Source: Morella rubra (lineage: Eukaryota > Streptophyta > Magnoliopsida > Fagales > Myricaceae). From it: a stretch of DNA of 64,000 nucleotides. Shown piece after piece: positions 23,661 through 35,841 of this stretch. The stretch spans positions 1,792,255-1,856,254 of the forward strand of contig CM025856.1 in the NCBI GenBank assembly GCA_003952965.2, in the 5' to 3' direction. The notes beneath the pieces were generated by a model. That model made no database searches, was not told the DNA's origin, and saw nothing but the letters and a program-made list of their open reading frames with translations. Every line of letters starts with the position of its first letter. The first letter of the stretch is position 1. The position numbers and the translations under genes were made by a program.

Positions 23661-26541
23661 TATATGTATTCCTTAATTAATTGTAACCTAGGACCCATAG
23701 GACCTATTGATAATTTATACAAAATAGAAATATGATATTTCAAAAATCGAGGAATGAGTCTTTTGGATATAGTTTTATTTTTGAAGAGATTTTTAAATCT
23801 CGAAAACTCAGATGTAATACTTAAACGGGAGATCAGACCAATTATAAAATCGACAAACTCAAACTTTCGACTAAACATTGACTAGAAGAGTGACAGTTAA
23901 AACCCAACACCTCTACTCCCTTATAGAAAAACGTATGACTTCAATTACCATACGATGAGTTTCCACTTGTAATAAAGGCTTTTCTACAAGGCAATTACTA
24001 TTCTCTAACATGGCATGGGTCGGCACGTACACCTAACATGATTTTGACACCATGAAGAATGATTCGTTGCTACATGTTTTCAATTACAAGTCGGGCATGT
24101 TGGGTTTTTTGTTCTAACACTTATCGTCAATTGCTCAACCTCTTTCGATCTCCTTTATTAAATAATTAGACAGAACAACACTCTTGTAAGGATGAAGGCT
24201 GAGGAGAAAGCAATCTGAAAACATGTTGCTTTCGAGGTAATACAAAACGGATTACTTTTTCCTCGGCCCTCCCTTCTTTTCAAAATGTTGGGGGCCGGGT
24301 TTGATCACATTTGTCCTGCTTTCTATGTAAATTGTTGTCGGATTCCACGCTCAAATGGAGAGCCGTATTTTTGTTTTAATACAAGAATTTCACTGCACAC
24401 CTTCCGCAGAACAGAAGGCTTCTCGTACTCATCTGTCGCGAGCGAGCAGATTGTTATCTTTATCTAGTGGGTGCCATGTGCTCTGTTTCTCTAAGTAGTG
24501 TTTGTTCTCTGTCTTAATAGTCACCCTCCAAAACATTTACCTCTTAAACATGCTTAGCGATGGTTGTTAGAATATAATTCAAATAATAAATCTTTCTCTT
24601 CTCTTTCTATCAGCTTAACTTTTGAGATAAGTGGTAAATTTTCAATTAGGGCACTGAAACCAAATTTCCATTCTTTAACAATTGGCTCAATCCAAAACAG
24701 AACAAATCTTTAAAAATTGGCGGCCGATTCAACCCAATACATTTTCTTTTGTCTTTTCAGGATTAATATTATTTTGTATTTATCTCGTATAAATATGTGA
24801 ACCACTTTAGTAGTTATCCAACCGGGTGGTTTTCCCTTTGAAATTTGGATTTATGGCGTGCAAGCAAACTTCCATGCCAACAATTTATGTCCAATGAAAG
24901 GTGATCTAATCTGTGCTTAACGTTACGTGCGAGTATTTAAGTTCAATTATCCAAATCTTTTGTTGTTTTGTTTAGATCATATTTTAGGTTATATTAAAAA
25001 ACAACCATAAGCCCATGCTTTAGACCCAGTGAGGCTTTACAGGAACTGCAAAATGTTGCTGTCATAACTCTGCAGTTGGCCTCACGCAATCTCCTCCTCC
25101 CCTTCTATGTCTGCTCTTTTACTTGATGATGGCGGACTGGGGATATAGAATAACGAAAGTGGCCCCTCCCCTCTTCTTTATTGGAAGAGAACATTAATTT
25201 AGAAAACCATTTCACGAGCCCAAGAGGAAGAAGAGAGCTCAAACTCTTAGTTTCCATCTTGATTATATCAGCGGCCAAAATTCAAATCAAGGACTATTTC
25301 AGTCCTAGTCGTTGGGTTAGAACTCCTGTGTCACTAAGACACGCTATTCCATGACCAAATCTACCCACAGCTTCCTTCAGTCACAAAACCAGATTCAACG
25401 TTAGTTCTGAAATGGGACAAAAGAATTAGAACTCCTGTGTCACAAAGACACGCTATTCCATGACCAAATCTACCCAGAGTTTCATACACAGAACCAGATT
25501 CCACGTTAGTTCTGAAAAGGGACAAAAGAAACATACACAAAGTGGCAATAAAATAAACTTCAGGTGGCGCAGACTCTAAATTATTTTCTGTCACTGGTAT
25601 GCTTATCCATGCATGTCAGGGCTAAGGCTTTCATGAATCATGACGACCATAACTTGTATTTATTACCAAATTGATTAGAATTCCAATAGCGTGTAAACTT
25701 CCTGATATTGAAATGTCAGCAGAGACAGTCGTACGGAAAACAAATATTTTAGTTCACTATAGCCGACATCATCTATAATTTGAAAACCACAAAGTGGATA
25801 AAAGCTTGTGAATATACCTTTCAGTGGATTCTCCAATGCTCTGGCGTTCGAAGTTGACTTGTAATTTCGTTTCAGAGTAAAGTTATATTGGTTTGGTCCT
25901 GCACTAGGTTGGAAAGAGCAAGCTAATTATTGGATCTGGTGACTGCTTAATTAAGACAAGTAATTCAAGTCGTCTCTTATAATCATCTACTTCCATCTTT
26001 CGGCTGTAAAGAGTACCATTCTGTCTGCAAAGGTTTTTTTTTTGAAACGACTAATTTTATATATAGAAAGCACAAAGAAAATTACAGCTAGAAGTTACGA
26101 AAAGGAGGACCAAAGCGCCAGCAGCGAGTTTAGGTGATCACTTCTCAAGCTCCAGCCCACTTTTGCTGATACATCTGATTGACAATATACATTACTGCAT
26201 ATGCTAGCAAAGGGAAGGAAGGTGCTTGAGTTAGCCATTTATTCAAGTGATTCTTTGAGCCAAACAATTTCATAAAGGGTGAAACAGAGACGGACATCTG
26301 TGAGAAAGATTCAGGAAATATAACAATGTGACACTTCATGAACAACGACATTCCATCACACAACACTACTCTCTTTTTTTCTCGAAAACGATCACTTCAT
26401 TAATAAAAACTCCTAAAACAGTGGAGTATCAGAGTCACAATACAAAATATGAAAGGGAATGCCACAAGAATGAAAAGTTCTTGTAAATTCATCTTTATTT
26501 GTCTTCTGTACATGCGATTGATAATTAGCCCCGAGAGCCAA
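23661..26541. other. intergenic, CHX18 3' flank
   Basis: No gene recognised. It contains the 109-bp tandem duplication at 25317-25530. Two T-tract-led segments (about 26033-26110 and 26370-26450) have the complement of TTAATGAAGTGATCGTTTTCGAGAAAAAA-like tails. Those could be 3' ends of short minus-strand LINE insertions, but no coding domain supports this. Confidence 0.4.
25317..25530. repeat. 109-bp tandem duplication
   Basis: TTAGAACTCCTGTGTCAC at 25317 recurs at 25426. The two units continue in parallel through GACACGCTATTCCATGACC and GTTAGTTCTGAAA, ending GGGACAAAAGAA, with a few substitutions and a small indel. Confidence 0.9.
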
Positions 26542-29500
26542 TCATTTAGATTCTATATCTTCCTCCGGCACCACATGAGAATCTTCCTCAGGCAACACAA
26601 CTATCCTCTTGGAAGACACTGGTTGGGGAACTCTGAAGGGATGATATTGTTGAACTACCAAGACTGATGCTGAAGTTGAGAAATCGGGAGAAGTCAACAA
26701 GCTGCCAACCGGGCCAAGTTCTGGGGAGTCATTCTTCGCATTCAAAGTTGCAGCTAGTCGACCCTCAGGCATTCGGCCTACCAAAAACAGATTGCATCGA
26801 GTAAACGCCTTAACCACATCAACAATCTCTGCAGCATTTCTCATAACCCTTTCTTCAAATTTGATTGAGGCGTCACTCAAAATCTTCTGCTTGAATTCAT
26901 CAATAAACTTTTCATCTCCTGATCTTGCAGAAGTGCTGGGGTCTTCACTAATATCAACTTTGACAATCTCCCCTGCATGCTCAGGGCTTGCTAAGAAGTG
27001 GATGACTGTCAAACTATTACCAGGGTGCTCGGCCATTCGAGCACCATAAGCAAGGGCTTCGCGATCATCACAGCCCCCAAAGAATAAGACAGTTAAGGTC
27101 AAAGAAACATTGCTTGCAGATACATGGGTGCTTCCACCAAGTCCACGGTCCACCAAGATCCCCACAGAGCATGGTGCATGCTCAAGAACCCTCCGGTTGA
27201 CCCAACGGAATTCAGTTCGAGTTGTCTCCAGTGAGCCATCCAACCTCTGGTGCTTGTGGAATGGGAGAATTATCATTGCTGCCCTTTTCCTCTCAGCACT
27301 CATGCAAATGTCCTCATGCATGTTAGACATAGGAGAAATAGATGTCATTGGGCGAATGAACACATGGCTTAACTGCTGGAAAGCCTCGAAAGCAACAACG
27401 ACTTGATTGCAATCTGATTGACGGCCCTTATTCCAGAAGGGCAGCCCATTCTTTCTCGCCTTGTGGACCATCAAAATTGCAGATGGCCTCTCACTTAGCT
27501 CCATGAGATGCAATGCGTAGACACAAAGTCCTTCCTTCTTCTCAGTACCACGTGAAGCCTCAATAAAATTAATCATTGTGGGAATGTTACTTGTACTGTG
27601 GAAACAAGTTAAAATCCGAAGTTGGGTATTTGTGTCCTTCCTCTCAGTTGTTCTGTATTTGTAATTGGCTTTACTCATTCTTTTGGCCGGCTTATACACT
27701 AACGTAACTAAAGGTGTCGTAATAAAGGTTGTGAAGATAGCCATCAGAACCATGATGGCAAATGTTTGATCATTCAATACCTGTCATGAAAAGTAGCTAA
27801 ATGATTAGGATCATGGAGTACATTAAATCCACAGCTTATTTACATATGCATAATAATGCTGTCATTAGTGATGGTAAAGTATTGACGATATTTTTTGTTA
27901 GAAGGAAAAAAGTTGATATACCTTTCTGTCTTTGCCAATGTTGAGGACGATGAGTTCCACCAAACCTTTAGTATTCATTAGAAACCCCAGAGCAAGAGCC
28001 TCCTGAACAGGCAATTTGCAAAGGAGGGAGACTGTCACTGTACCAACAATTTTTCCAATACAGGCCGTACAAATCACTAAAACAAGGAGACCCCATGACT
28101 GAAGCCCTTGAATTGTGGCTATATTGGTTTTCAAGCCGCTTGAGACGAAGTATAATGGAAGGAGGAGACCAGTTACAAGATCCTCAACTTTTTCCACAAG
28201 AGCACCAGCAAATGGCCCTTCTTTTGGGACCAGAACTCCAACCACAAATGCACCAAAGAGTGCATGAATTCCAATGGCATCAGTGCAAAATCCGGCAGCC
28301 AAAACTAAAGCTAAAGTAGCACATACGTACAACTCTTCGACAGGCTCCCCCTCAGGGCATCGCTGCGCCATCCACTTAAAGATAGGTGGCAAAATAAATG
28401 CACAACAGAGAATAAAGCCGGACCCACATAATAAAACCCATAATGAAATGAGTGGAGAGCGCCCAGAGCTTGAGAGGGCAATGGCAAGAGCAAGCAGAAT
28501 CCATGCAGCTACATCATTTACTGCTGCCGCCGACATGGCCAGTCGGCCAACATCAGTCGTTAGTAGCTTGAGTTCAGCCAAAATACGGGCCAAGACAGGA
28601 AATGCAGTGATGGAAAGGGCCACCCCCATGAATACAAGAAACGGGGCTCCACTTACACCTTTGGCAATAGTTCCTTTGAGGACAAATGATGTTCCAATTC
28701 CTAACGCAAAGGGAAGGCTAATTCCCGCAAGGGCTATGCTTAAAGCTTTCTTTCCAGTTCGGCGGAGGGACCTTGGGTCTAACTCTAGTCCTACGAGGAA
28801 TAAAAAGAAGAGAAGACCCATATTGGCTAAAGTATCCAACACCGTGAGGCTTCTAGATGGAAAAATTGCATTCAGATAGTTTTGGTTGCGACCTAGAGCT
28901 GACGGGCCAAGTAATATTCCACCCTGCCAAGAAACAACAAAATTCAAATTCTCGTAGTAAATGAAGATGCAGACATTTTAGCAAATTAAAACCTAAGCTA
29001 GGACTCTAAGCTTTGGAGCAGGTCTCTTTACTCCAGTCCAGTGTGGGATTCGGAAACAGTTGTAGTTTGATGAGACGTCTGTGGTGGTAGTCATAGGCAA
29101 ACAAATAACTTTTTGTCATTATGGATGAAATAGAAATTGTTACCAGTGGATTGTGAAATCATATGCAAACAAGAACTTTTTTCATTTATGGAATGATAGA
29201 AACTGCTACCACTGAATTGTAATGCAATCACTCTAGTGGTGTGAAATTCCTAGAGCCCATATAACTGATATTGGAAGTTGCTGGGGATATTGAAAAGCAT
29301 TACAAAGTCCAGGAAATTAAGATCACTAAACGCTTGTATACCTTAACTACCCTAACCACAGGGCGAAGTAAATGCTACCACTTGTTCTCATTAAGTCCTC
29401 TCTAAAGTTAACTTTGGTAAAGTAAATGCTACCAGTACATGTTGGTCTAATTAGGTCCTCTTTGAAAACTCAGATGCGGCAGTCATTTAAATTTACAGTC

Positions 29501-30114
29501 TACTATCCTATAGCTTAAAGATTCACTCTTAGATACCTCTAGATAATGTCTTTTAGAGTTTTACTTGGAATCAATTCCAAGATTCATTTCCAGAAAACAT
29601 AGAATTTCATATGCATTGGCAATCCATCATGACCCAAAGATGAGTACGTTTCCAAAAGCTTCTTGCAGGTCCTTGATTAAAAGAAAAGACAATGGAAGGA
29701 AGTAGAGTGAAGTAGAGAGCTCTAGAGCAAAGGTGGAAGTCCACACTATATAGATTTACTTATACGCGTCTAAATGCTTATTATCAGAAGAGGAAGGTAG
29801 TGCAGAAAGTTAAACAAACAAACTGTCCCACTCATTGTAATGTAGAAAGATGCCAAAGCATGAAAGGTAAGCAAAAGCTCCAACTTAGAATGGAGACAAG
29901 AAGAGGTACTTACAACAATCTCTGCGATAACTCGAGGCTGTCTCAATGGCCTTAGAAGAAAAGCGAGAATACGCGAGAGCAAAACTACAATACATATCTG
30001 CAAGGTGATAAGAGGGAGTGAAAAATGAAGAGGATTATCCCCCTGGAACATCCCATTAGATGTTGCCTGCATGGCTGCTGGACATGCACTTGCAGCTGTA
30101 GCATTGGTAGCCAT
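26542..30114 (-). CDS. CHX18: cation/H+ antiporter, CHX18-like (3 exons)
   Basis: Exons 30114-29914, 28923-27922 and 27780-26542 join in phase with GT...AG introns and give 813 residues, close to the family's usual ~810. It is a CPA2-family K+(Na+)/H+ exchanger of plant endomembranes; the Arabidopsis CHX17-20 clade acts in pH and K+ homeostasis of prevacuolar and endosomal compartments. The N-terminus ([26 protein letters not shown]) is nearly the CHX18 one. About 12 membrane segments span residues 30-430. The conserved [13 protein letters not shown] (171-183) and the catalytic-region ND pair at 203-204 ([10 protein letters not shown]) are intact. The C-terminal cytosolic half has FHKHQ and a GRMPEG motif typical of the clade. 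No disruption was seen, so it looks functional. The start is chosen by homology; an upstream in-frame ATG at 30162 probably lies in the leader. Confidence 0.96.
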
Positions 30115-30178
30115 ACTCTTATCTTTTCTTCTTCTTTTCTTTTGGCAGGAAATCAACCCCAAATTCTCAGCTTACTTC

Positions 30179-31814
30179 CTGCATTATATGAGAATCTCAC
30201 ATTAGTTAAAGAACACTCCTGAGATCCACAGATTCATTTGTTATTCAAAATTTAGTAAAAATGATTAGGCGGTTCTACTTGAGCGAAATTTTTATACCTT
30301 CCCACCATCATCATTAAAACAAAGCGAGCAAATTTTATCATTGAAAGTTCTTGGCAAAGTCAATGTCATGCTTACGTTCATACAAACCATGGCCAGGACT
30401 AAATATAATCCGAGTTCAACAAAAAGAGTAGAATTAGTCGTTGAAAAAAATAATAGTAAACAAATCATAATCACAGGAGTATTAAGATTGGGGCTTCGAT
30501 GAAGACAAAAATTTGAAAAAAACCTGTCGTTTAATAGAGTTGTATTAAATGGATACAAGTAAGTCGTATTCGAGGTTGCCAGGTACGGAGGTAGTAGAAT
30601 CGTATGGCACATAGATTATGGGTGACACATGGTTGGGCGTCACGTGGCGTGCCTGATTTCATAGCCACCTCAATATTTTTTGCAGAAAGTTTAAAAGAAG
30701 TGAAGTCAAAGGTCGCATTTGCCGATCACAAAAAAACAAAAAAAAAGGTCGCATTTGCCGTCTAAATTTGTTCAGGAATATATATATTCATTTTTTTCCC
30801 AGGTTTGGGGAAACCAACGGACATGCACAGCATCCGTTGTGCCCACCGAACAAGACATCACAACTAATTTCCCAAATTAGTCTCTCTTTGTTTATTTTCA
30901 CTTTCTAGCAACCAAACAAAGCCTTCCCGAAGCTATTTGACATAGATAGCTCTCAGAATATTATTTCCTTATATCAGAGAAACATTGAAAAATAAAGAAA
31001 TTACAATTTAAAAACAAACCAAACTCCGGTGTCATTGTTTGGTAGTGAAGAGAACTACAGTAAAATCAGATAAGTCAAATTAGTCGAACCTTATCTTATA
31101 TATGCCGGGTCACAAAAATATTGGATATTTAATAACATTAGAAGTCTGGGTATTATAATTCCACGGAATCTCATGCGTGGAAGGGCTATATAGCTGAAAA
31201 TTTAACTCAATATAGACCTTTAATTACGATTTGGGAAGTGAGAACCGCTGAGCCAATAAAACAGTACACTAACCCTTATAGTAATTATATGCATGGACAA
31301 TGGCATTATTGTCTTTCAGCATAACCGAGTAAAAATAATCGAAATTCAACGTGATGAGTCGTAGATGGCTGTAAGCGACTTTAGACTTACACGTACCCAG
31401 CGCATCCATTGCTGAAATTGCGTGTGCCATGTTATGAGAAAGGGCTCCCCAAGGACGTTAATGTCCCTGTACCCCTCATGAAATTTACAACTTCGGCCAC
31501 TGGTCAATGGCCTGAACCCGCGTATGGAAAAGACGCGAAATTTTTCCACAGATTGCCGAGTGGAAGAAAGGATGAGAAAGGAAGAATTTTTTTATACCTC
31601 TTAAATTTCATTGGCCTTTTGAGAGGGAAAAGATAAAGAAAATAAACACACCAGGACCCGTTTGGTTGCCGAGAAATAGCGGGGAAGGACCCCTCGAAAA
31701 CATGATTGTGCGGGCTAATATATCCCTCGAATATAGAAATATTCATATTCAGATTCCCAGGAGATTTCTCGGCATCCAAACGGATGCAAGACAAAAGATA
31801 GAGACGAGTCACCT
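30179..31814 (-). other. possible 5'-UTR intron of CHX18-like gene
   Basis: On the minus strand GATCCAG|GTGACT near 31815 and ATAATGCAG|GAAG at 30180/30178 are usable splice sites. Between a TATA-bearing promoter near 32075 and the CDS start at 30114 there is no other coding content. A leader intron of about 1.6 kb is therefore an economical explanation, but it is inferred only. It includes a 19-bp inverted repeat at 31658-31783 and a repeated AAGGTCGCATTTGCCG near 30709 and 30747. Confidence 0.35.
31658..31783. repeat. 19-bp inverted repeat (126-bp hairpin)
   Basis: CCGTTTGGTTGCCGAGAAA at 31658-31676 is mirrored by TTTCTCGGCATCCAAACGG ending at 31783, with one mismatch. It may be a small MITE or a transcript hairpin. 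Similar CCGTTTGGTTGCCGAGAAA phrases occur in plant leader introns. Confidence 0.7.
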
Positions 31815-32070
31815 GGATCTTCCTCCTAGAAAACTGAGGTGACACTGTCCGTGCGCAGCCTAAGCTCTTAATTTCTCTGCATTTCGACGAAGAAAATCAG
31901 TGGGACTCTTTCGTGTAATTTTCTCAAAATGTCCTAGAACAGATCAGGAAACGAAATTGATGTGTTTCTGTGAGGAGAGAAAGCTTTTCAAGAGTTCGAA
32001 GAACAGAAGAAGCAAAGGAGAAAATGCTCAAATCGCTCACGGGTTGAGAAGAGTGCATTCCACGGCCCAT

Positions 32071-32079
32071 TTATATATA
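32071..32079 (-). promoter_or_regulatory. TATA box, likely promoter of CHX18-like gene
   Basis: On the minus strand this reads TATATATAA followed by ATGGGCC and then pyrimidine-rich leader-like sequence with no coding potential. It is the best TATA in the 2.5 kb upstream of the CHX18-like start and would be used with a leader intron. Inference; no transcript data. Confidence 0.4.
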
Positions 32080-32089
32080 CCGCGAAACT

Positions 32090-35000
32090 GATTGAATTAC
32101 TGCTATACCGTTGGTTGGGGGGTCGGTTCGGGACATTTTGGTAATCAAGATAAAACAAATATTTTCCTCCCTCATTATTGGCTTTAAGGCTTGGCTCCTC
32201 CTATAATTTTTATAGTTTATAACTTTATAGTCTCGATCGGCCCATTCACTATTTAAGATGGGGAAAAAAAAACCAACCGAAAGTCAAAGATTCAGAGATC
32301 CACGATGAGACGGTGGATCGTAGCTAACCCGAGACACTAGGAATTCCTTTTAGAATAATCTCAAGTACCAAGAAAACAAAGCACAAATGGAGAAAAAAAA
32401 AAAGAGCACAAAGGAAAAAAAAAGTGGCTATGACTAGAATTATGAAGTTTTGCAAAAAATATGTTTAAGAAAGGAAGGGAGGAGCGATTTATTTTTTTTC
32501 CAAATTAGCATATCAATTTTATTTCATTTTAATAAAAATGAACACTATAAAAATCGGGCATAATATTATTGGACTTTTTTTTTCAAAATTTCAAAAGTTA
32601 AAAAGGAGAGAAAAAAATTTGATGGAAGAGGAGAGAAAATATTTTGTAGTTATTTTATTATGATCAAAATTTTGATCCGAAACTAATCTCGTTCGACATA
32701 ATGTCAATAGGATTTGTAATTTTTTTAAAAAAAAAAAAAAAAGAGTAGTTGGACTAAATTAATGGTCAATGACGTGTCAAACGAACTATGGAATGAATTA
32801 GAAAGACACGTGACAATTAGTTGGATAATTAGGATAAAATACGAGATTATATGGATCATTAGAATGACACATCATTCAACTAAGTGGGCTGTTATATAAA
32901 AATCTAACATGATGATGTCAAATTATCAACAAGCAAGGTATCGCCAAAGGAATATACTTAATTCTCATTTGAACAAATCACGTACGTAAGTAATTCATTG
33001 AATAGATTAATAATGTAGAAAGTTTTTCGTTCACATGGCATCCGATTCATAATTTCGTATTTTTGAGCATGCGATTCACACTATTAATAATGTTATTTTC
33101 AGGAAAATAATCAATTAAAAGGAAACAAATATCTTTTCTTTATATATACCTACTATATATAAAATTAATACAGTGGAAAATTCTATTTATAAGTTGATCA
33201 TTAATATCTCATAGAGAACCAAGAGGTATTGTCATCTATACAGCTAGGACTACACTCTTAAAACTCTTCCCATATATATAAGATATTCACAAATTATAAT
33301 TAATTACATGGCCTAAATAAGTGAACCTTATCTATTTCTTTTGCTTTGATCAGCCCTTATCCGTATACGTACATGACTCGACGCTGATACGCGAAGACTT
33401 TAATGGATAATGGAAAGGAGTTTTTTAAAAAAAAAATCTCTTATCTTCTCCGTGTTCCAGCTTGATGTACGTTCCTCCCGATAAATTCTCAGAATCTCAG
33501 CCCCTAAACTCCGGTCTTTAATTTTATTTTTTATTTTTTCTAGTCAACGTTTTTCCTGATCATCTGGTCTAGTCCCCATCAGCAAGCGTTCAAATTCTCA
33601 TGAATGAGATGATCACAGAGATCCAATGATCAGAAAGTCAACTCATGGATATTGAATAATATCCTCCATTCCTGTTATCCACCCACAGCACACTACTCTG
33701 GTTTTATTCCCTTTCTCGTAGAAGTTATGTTTAAGAGAGAGAAGAGAGGGGATATACGTAAGTGAATCTCTTGCCCCTCCCCCCTCCCCCACAACAACAG
33801 AAGTAGTGAATAATTGAAAAGCAAGACTGCGGTGCTCGAGTCCTAGGTGCAGTGGGAAAAGATATTAAATATTTATTGGATAAAATTGATTTTATAATAA
33901 TTTTAAGGGACTTTAATTAATTTTAATTAGTCATTTTGACTTCAAATTTTTGTGAATGTAATTAGCACTTATTTGGGTCTTTATAAAGAAAAAACCTCGG
34001 AAATTTACAACATTAAACTCCATCAAATAGTGAAAGCTTGTTACCAAGATCTAGAATAGAATACAGTTAAAAGTCTGGTAGGCGGTAATTCCCTCTCCAA
34101 TTGTATATTGTGCATTATTAAGATGGGACCCGGATGAAATCACGTCCCCCACTTTTTCTCCTCCCGACCACTTTTTGATTGGTTCGTGAGAAAAGAAGTG
34201 GGGGACAAAAGAGCTGAGCACTTCTCACAGGTTGACAATGAGACACAGGAAGTTTCCTCGAGTCATTGAGTTTATTTACGGCAATGGTTTATTTATTAAA
34301 ATAAAAGTAAAATGTTATATATAAAAATGAAAAAATTTTGAAATGTATTTGTTTTATTAAAAATTTTTATGTCTTAAAATATTTAAAAAATAAATAATAT
34401 CGTAAATAAAAGTGCGTCGGTTTTGTCATCAATTTGGTTCGTTTGTTCAATCAATTTAGCAGTTAAATTGAATTAATTAAAACAATCAGTACCCAAGCAA
34501 TTACTTTAACTTAGAAATACGTGAAATTTTGGTGAAAAGCGTGATTTGATCTCCTTTTCCATTTTATATTTGACTGGATTTTATATTACCGTCCACGCAA
34601 AAAATATTTGGTTAGTTTTGTTTTGCAGTACGTCTCCTCCATAGAGGAGTTGATGTGATAGAGCCAATCTGAATCTAGCCTAGAAATTAGGCAACATTAG
34701 GGACGAACCGGTCCGATTTAAGCTGCTAGCCATCTATTTTCTTTCACTTTCTTTTATTTTTTGTTCCCCTGGTCAGAGGTCCTAAACTATGTGACCGACA
34801 ACAAATTGGAACGCGTGGGTGCACGGACAGCAATGACATTAAACTTGTTACTGTTCGATGGCAACGGCCTCTAGCCTGGATTCGCATATCTTAATTAACA
34901 AGTATAATTAGTTTTTGAAAGATCGAGCGAGCTGCGATAAAAGTGGACTAAGTAAACTAGTTCTAAGCAAAAATAAATGATAGTGGACTAAGATTGTTGG

Positions 35001-35488
35001 CCCTACCAAAATCATTTTCCTTATATATATGTTTATTTTTTTTGCTAATGGTCAACTCCATTTGGGGACTCTAATTCGAATTCTTTTAAAGAGTACGTTA
35101 GGTTACGTCAATTTTTTGTTATAGAGCAGTCTTATCTGTTCGTTTATATTTGATGATTAATTAATTAATTCGGTCATTAATTAGCTAGATATTCTTTACA
35201 TTAACAAGCAGTGACTTTCTTATAATATATTTACATTATATAAGGTTATTATAAAAGGATTAAGATTTTTTTGAATTTACCTTATCACATTCAATCAATG
35301 TTGTTCGTATTGAATTATTTGGATTCAATAGCATTCATTCAATCTACAGTATATATATCTATCAGAATTAGATAGTTCAATTTCTAGTAAAATTAGAGAA
35401 AATCTCTATATATTAATTAAGATCATGTTTATCTATTTTTTTATTTCTAGATATCACGTTTATCTATTCACTCTCACCTGTCGAGAGT
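32090..35488. other. AT-rich intergenic
   Basis: No coding region or RNA gene recognised. A near-perfect hairpin at 34144-34206 pairs GTCCCCCACTTTTTCTC with GAGAAAAGAAGTGGGGGAC. The rest is homopolymer-rich spacer. Confidence 0.5.
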
Positions 35489-35841
35489 AGGCCTATTGAA
35501 AATGTAAAGTCCACATAAAGCAATGGGCAATTGAAATCAATGGCATAAATAAAGCCTCAATGTAACTTTTTGAATATAAGTGAGAAAACCGACTGCCCAG
35601 TTGGCCTTCTAACCATGTAAGAAATAAAAAAAATTTTAAACTTAAAAAAATTTAAACTGAAATAAGTGAGACAAGATTTTAAGTGATTCGGTCATTGACC
35701 TACTTCCACTGTTGGAAGGCCCAACTAGACATTCGGTTTTCTTATTTATATTCAAAAGGTTACATTGAAGCTTTATTTATAAACCATTGATTTCAATTAC
35801 CCATATTGCTTTAGCAATGTAGGACATTTTCAGTAAGGCCA
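35489..35841. mobile_element. long-TIR MITE / foldback element
   Basis: The left arm, GGCCTATTGAAAATG onward through GCAATTGAAATCAATGG, CAATGTAAC and GAGAAAACCGA, is mirrored by the right arm from TTCGGTTTTCTTATT to CATTTTCAGTAAGGCC. Arms are about 120 bp and roughly 80% matched by eye. Non-coding. Superfamily unresolved; no clear target duplication. Confidence 0.75.

Noticed and set aside
28095-28879. Long plus-strand frames opposite the CHX18-like exon 2
   Set aside because: Mirror frames of a well-supported gene on the other strand.
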